A stretch of DNA of 64,000 nucleotides. Source: Streptomyces sp. NBC_00236 (lineage in GTDB: Bacteria; Actinomycetota; Actinomycetes; Streptomycetales; Streptomycetaceae). The number at the start of each line of letters is the position of its first letter. Position 1 is the stretch's first letter. A model generated the notes under the pieces. It ran no database searches. It was not told the DNA's origin and was given only the letters and a program-made list of their open reading frames with translations. Of this stretch, positions 62,360 to 64,000 are shown piece after piece. The stretch covers positions 1,178,001 to 1,242,000 of the forward strand of contig NZ_CP108100.1 of the NCBI RefSeq assembly GCF_036195045.1, in the 5' to 3' direction. A program made the position numbers and the translations under genes.

Positions 62360-62719
62360 ATGCTTGACGCCCTGACGATCGCGGTCGGCGTGGCCGCCCT
62401 CGCCCTCGCCGCCTGGTGCGGATTCGCCGCCTACCGGGACCAGCCGACCAAGGACTGGCACTTCATCGGGATGGCCGTGGTCACCCTGCTGGCGCTGTCC
62501 CAGCTGGTGGTGGGGATCGTGCAGCTGGCCCGCGGTGAGCGGCCGGAACAGGGCATGACGATCTTCATCGCGTACCTGATCGGGGCCTTCCTCGCCGTAC
62601 CGGCGGCGGGCTTCCTGTCGCTGAGCGAGCGGACCCGGTGGGGTTCGGTGACGGTGGCGGCGGGCGCGGTCGTGCTGGCCGTTCTCGAAGTACGGCTCTA
62701 CGACATCTGGGGAAACTGA
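62360..62719 (+). CDS. Small membrane protein of unknown function
   Basis: 119 residues, four membrane segments (ALTIAVGVAALALAAWCGF, FIGMAVVTLLALSQLVVGIV, MTIFIAYLIGAFLAVPAAGF, GSVTVAAGAVVLAVLEVRL). No motif recognised. Two bases separate it from the next gene, so they are likely cotranscribed and may act together. Confidence 0.85.
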   Translation: MLDALTIAVGVAALALAAWCGFAAYRDQPTKDWHFIGMAVVTLLALSQLVVGIVQLARGERPEQGMTIFIAYLIGAFLAVPAAGFLSLSERTRWGSVTVAAGAVVLAVLEVRLYDIWGN

Positions 62720-62721
62720 CC

Positions 62722-63159
62722 GTGACCGACACCGATCGCACCCCCGCAGCGGCAGCCGGAGAGAAGCCGCCTTTCGACCTGGGCACGGGTCCCGGGCGGG
62801 TACTGGTCTGGTTCTACGGCGTGTTCACCGTGGCGGCGGCCTCCCGGGCGATCGTCCAGATGATCCTGGACTTCGGGAAGGCCCCGCTGTCCTACGTGCT
62901 GTCGGCCGCCGCGGCGGCGGTCTACGGCTTCATCACCTACTCGCTGGTGCGCGGGGGCGAGAAGGCGCGACGGACGGCGCTGGTGTGCTGCGCCGCCGAG
63001 CTCGTCGGAGTGCTGATCGTGGGTACGTGGACGCTGGTCGAGCCTTCGGCGTTCTCGGACGCCACGGTCTGGTCGTACTTCGGCCGGGACTACCTGTTCA
63101 TCCCGGTGATCCTGCCGGTCACCGGGATGATGTGGCTGCGCCGCGCCCGGACCGCGTAA
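62722..63159 (+). CDS. Membrane protein of unknown function
   Basis: 145 residues from a GTG start (MTDTDRTPAAAAGEKPPFDL). A polar N-terminus is followed by four membrane segments (VLVWFYGVFTVAAASRAIV, LSYVLSAAAAAVYGFITY, ALVCCAAELVGVLIVGTW, YLFIPVILPVTGMMW). Cotranscribed with the gene just upstream. Confidence 0.85.
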   Translation: MTDTDRTPAAAAGEKPPFDLGTGPGRVLVWFYGVFTVAAASRAIVQMILDFGKAPLSYVLSAAAAAVYGFITYSLVRGGEKARRTALVCCAAELVGVLIVGTWTLVEPSAFSDATVWSYFGRDYLFIPVILPVTGMMWLRRARTA

Positions 63160-63171
63160 CTCCTGGGGTTT

Positions 63172-63211
63172 TCCGGCGGATCGGGCGCGGCCCCGGCCGT
63201 GATCCGCCGGA
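63172..63211. terminator. Bidirectional terminator between membrane gene pair and GNAT gene
   Basis: 11-bp perfect stem (63172-63182 with 63201-63211) and 18-base loop, between convergent genes. Confidence 0.65.
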
Positions 63212-63217
63212 CAGCCC

Positions 63218-63721
63218 CTAAGCGCTCTTCACATAGGCGGGCGCCGATGCCTCCTTCTCCAGGAGGATCATCCGGACGCCGTCCTGACCGGTGGCGTCGC
63301 CGACGGGGGCGTAGCCCGCGCGCCGGTAGAGCCGCAGATTGCCTTCGCTCCGGTGCCCGGTGTGCAGCCGGAAGCGGGTGGCCGACCGCTGGTCGGCCAG
63401 TCCGGCCTCCGCAGCGCCCAGCAGACGGGCGCCGAGACCGTGCCCCTGGAGCCGGGGGTGGACGCAGAGCTTTCCGATCTGCCCGGTACCTTCCTGGTCC
63501 GCCGACCCGCGTACCGAACCGACGACTTCCTCGCCGAGCCGTGCCACGAACACGAGGTTCGTGGCGATTTCGGCGCGTACCGAGTCGAGGGTCTGGACGA
63601 GGGGGTCGATCCGGTAGTTCCCGTACAGCTCCGCCTCACTCTGAAAACAGAGGTACTGGAGTTTCAAGACCTGTTCGGCGTCCTGTGCCTTCGCCGCCGA
63701 GATGATCACGCTCATGCCCAT
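63218..63721 (-). CDS. GNAT N-acetyltransferase
   Basis: 167 residues from ATG 63721 after GAGAGG; an upstream GTG 7 codons earlier is less well placed. The acetyl-CoA motif is LCVHPRLQGHGLGARLL, with GHRSEGNLRLYRRAGYAPVG downstream. Acceptor unknown. Lies 37 bases downstream of the partial sigma gene and may be cotranscribed. Confidence 0.88.
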   Translation of the reverse strand: MGMSVIISAAKAQDAEQVLKLQYLCFQSEAELYGNYRIDPLVQTLDSVRAEIATNLVFVARLGEEVVGSVRGSADQEGTGQIGKLCVHPRLQGHGLGARLLGAAEAGLADQRSATRFRLHTGHRSEGNLRLYRRAGYAPVGDATGQDGVRMILLEKEASAPAYVKSA

Positions 63722-63758
63722 CTGCGCATGCCTCTCGCTCACCTGATCCGCCGGTTGT

Positions 63759-64000
63759 CTACCGCTCCTTTCCCCGCAGTTCAGGAGCTACAACCTCCGC
63801 CGCCAGCATTCTGCGCAGACATCCAAGGCATCGGGAACGGATCGGGCCCAAACTCCCCTGTGACATACCCAACTCCCCTGCGATTTCCCGGTAGGTGGGA
63901 TCGGACGGGGCAAGGAGCGCGCGCAGTAAGCGGGCGCAGGGGCCGGGGAGCCGGTCCACCGCGGCGTGCAGCATCCGGCGCTGGTCGGCTCCGAGGGCGG
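63759..64000 (-). CDS. Sigma-70 family RNA polymerase sigma factor, C-terminal part
   Basis: The 3' end of a minus-strand gene whose start lies beyond the window. The last 80 residues show a region 4-like helix-turn-helix (DPTYREIAGELGMSQGSLGP, followed by IRSRCLGCLRRML) that would contact the -35 element. The LPGPCARLLRALLAPSDPTY stretch is typical of ECF-like streptomycete sigma factors. Region 2 is not visible, so the exact class cannot be set. Confidence 0.8.
   Translation of the reverse strand, partial: ALGADQRRMLHAAVDRLPGPCARLLRALLAPSDPTYREIAGELGMSQGSLGPIRSRCLGCLRRMLAAEVVAPELRGKER

Overview
The window is chromosomal DNA of a Streptomyces-type actinomycete. The base composition is very GC-rich with GC-biased third codon positions, GTG and TTG starts are common, and ATGA/GTGA stop-start overlaps are frequent. 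The sporulation gene ssgB is present, and gene order matches the Streptomyces core: relA-apt-secFD-yajC-ruvBAC-yebC-pdxTS-pimA-acyltransferase-pgsA-thrS. I see no phage, plasmid, transposase, CRISPR array or biosynthetic cluster, so this is ordinary core chromosome with some accessory metabolism.

Layout. 1-12.5 kb: end of a DUF349 gene, then a long minus-strand block for stringent response (relA), purine salvage (apt), protein export (secF, secD, yajC), Holliday junction processing (ruvC, ruvA, ruvB), a YebC protein and PLP synthase (pdxS, pdxT). 12.7-24.2 kb: phosphatidylinositol mannoside genes (pimA, acyltransferase, pgsA), a HIT protein and thrS, with a divergent EF-G-like GTPase, an unknown membrane protein and a potassium channel between them. 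24.3-30 kb: an unknown OB-fold-like protein coupled to a DUF4365 protein, a DEDDh exonuclease, tRNA-Val(CAC) and a large membrane protein. 30-36.7 kb: a carbohydrate operon (solute-binding lipoprotein, two permeases, a YesL/DUF624 protein and a Tat-exported YetA/PcRGLX-like lyase). 36.8-43 kb: second tRNA-Val(CAC), a PGPGW membrane protein, ssgB, a CGNR zinc-finger protein, a previously uncalled 51-residue membrane protein, a CE7 esterase with a LacI regulator, and a thioredoxin-fold protein behind 45-bp tandem repeats. 43-52 kb: acetyltransferase, pabC-pabB, a five-gene tRNA cluster (Gly, Cys, Val x3), small proteins, a phosphotransferase, a Ser/Thr kinase and an rRNA methyltransferase. 51.5-58.1 kb: cobA, a giant BluB-CobT fusion and cobL. 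58.2-64 kb: acetyltransferases, metNIQ behind a candidate Cys/Met leader peptide, two small membrane proteins and a partial sigma-70-type gene.

How the parts work together. LacI-type sites of the form TGAATNGNTTYA lie both before the LacI-esterase pair and before the lyase/transporter operon 4.7 kb away, suggesting one plant-polysaccharide regulon. cobA, the BluB-CobT fusion and cobL form a cobalamin/siroheme block. The pim genes, HIT gene and thrS keep an order I recall from Mycobacterium, interrupted here by three plus-strand genes. The most unusual items are the 1193-residue disordered-BluB-CobT fusion, the metNIQ leader peptide, a palindromic 61-bp repeat that occurs three times and once forms the 3' end of a gene, and the 45-bp repeat array.
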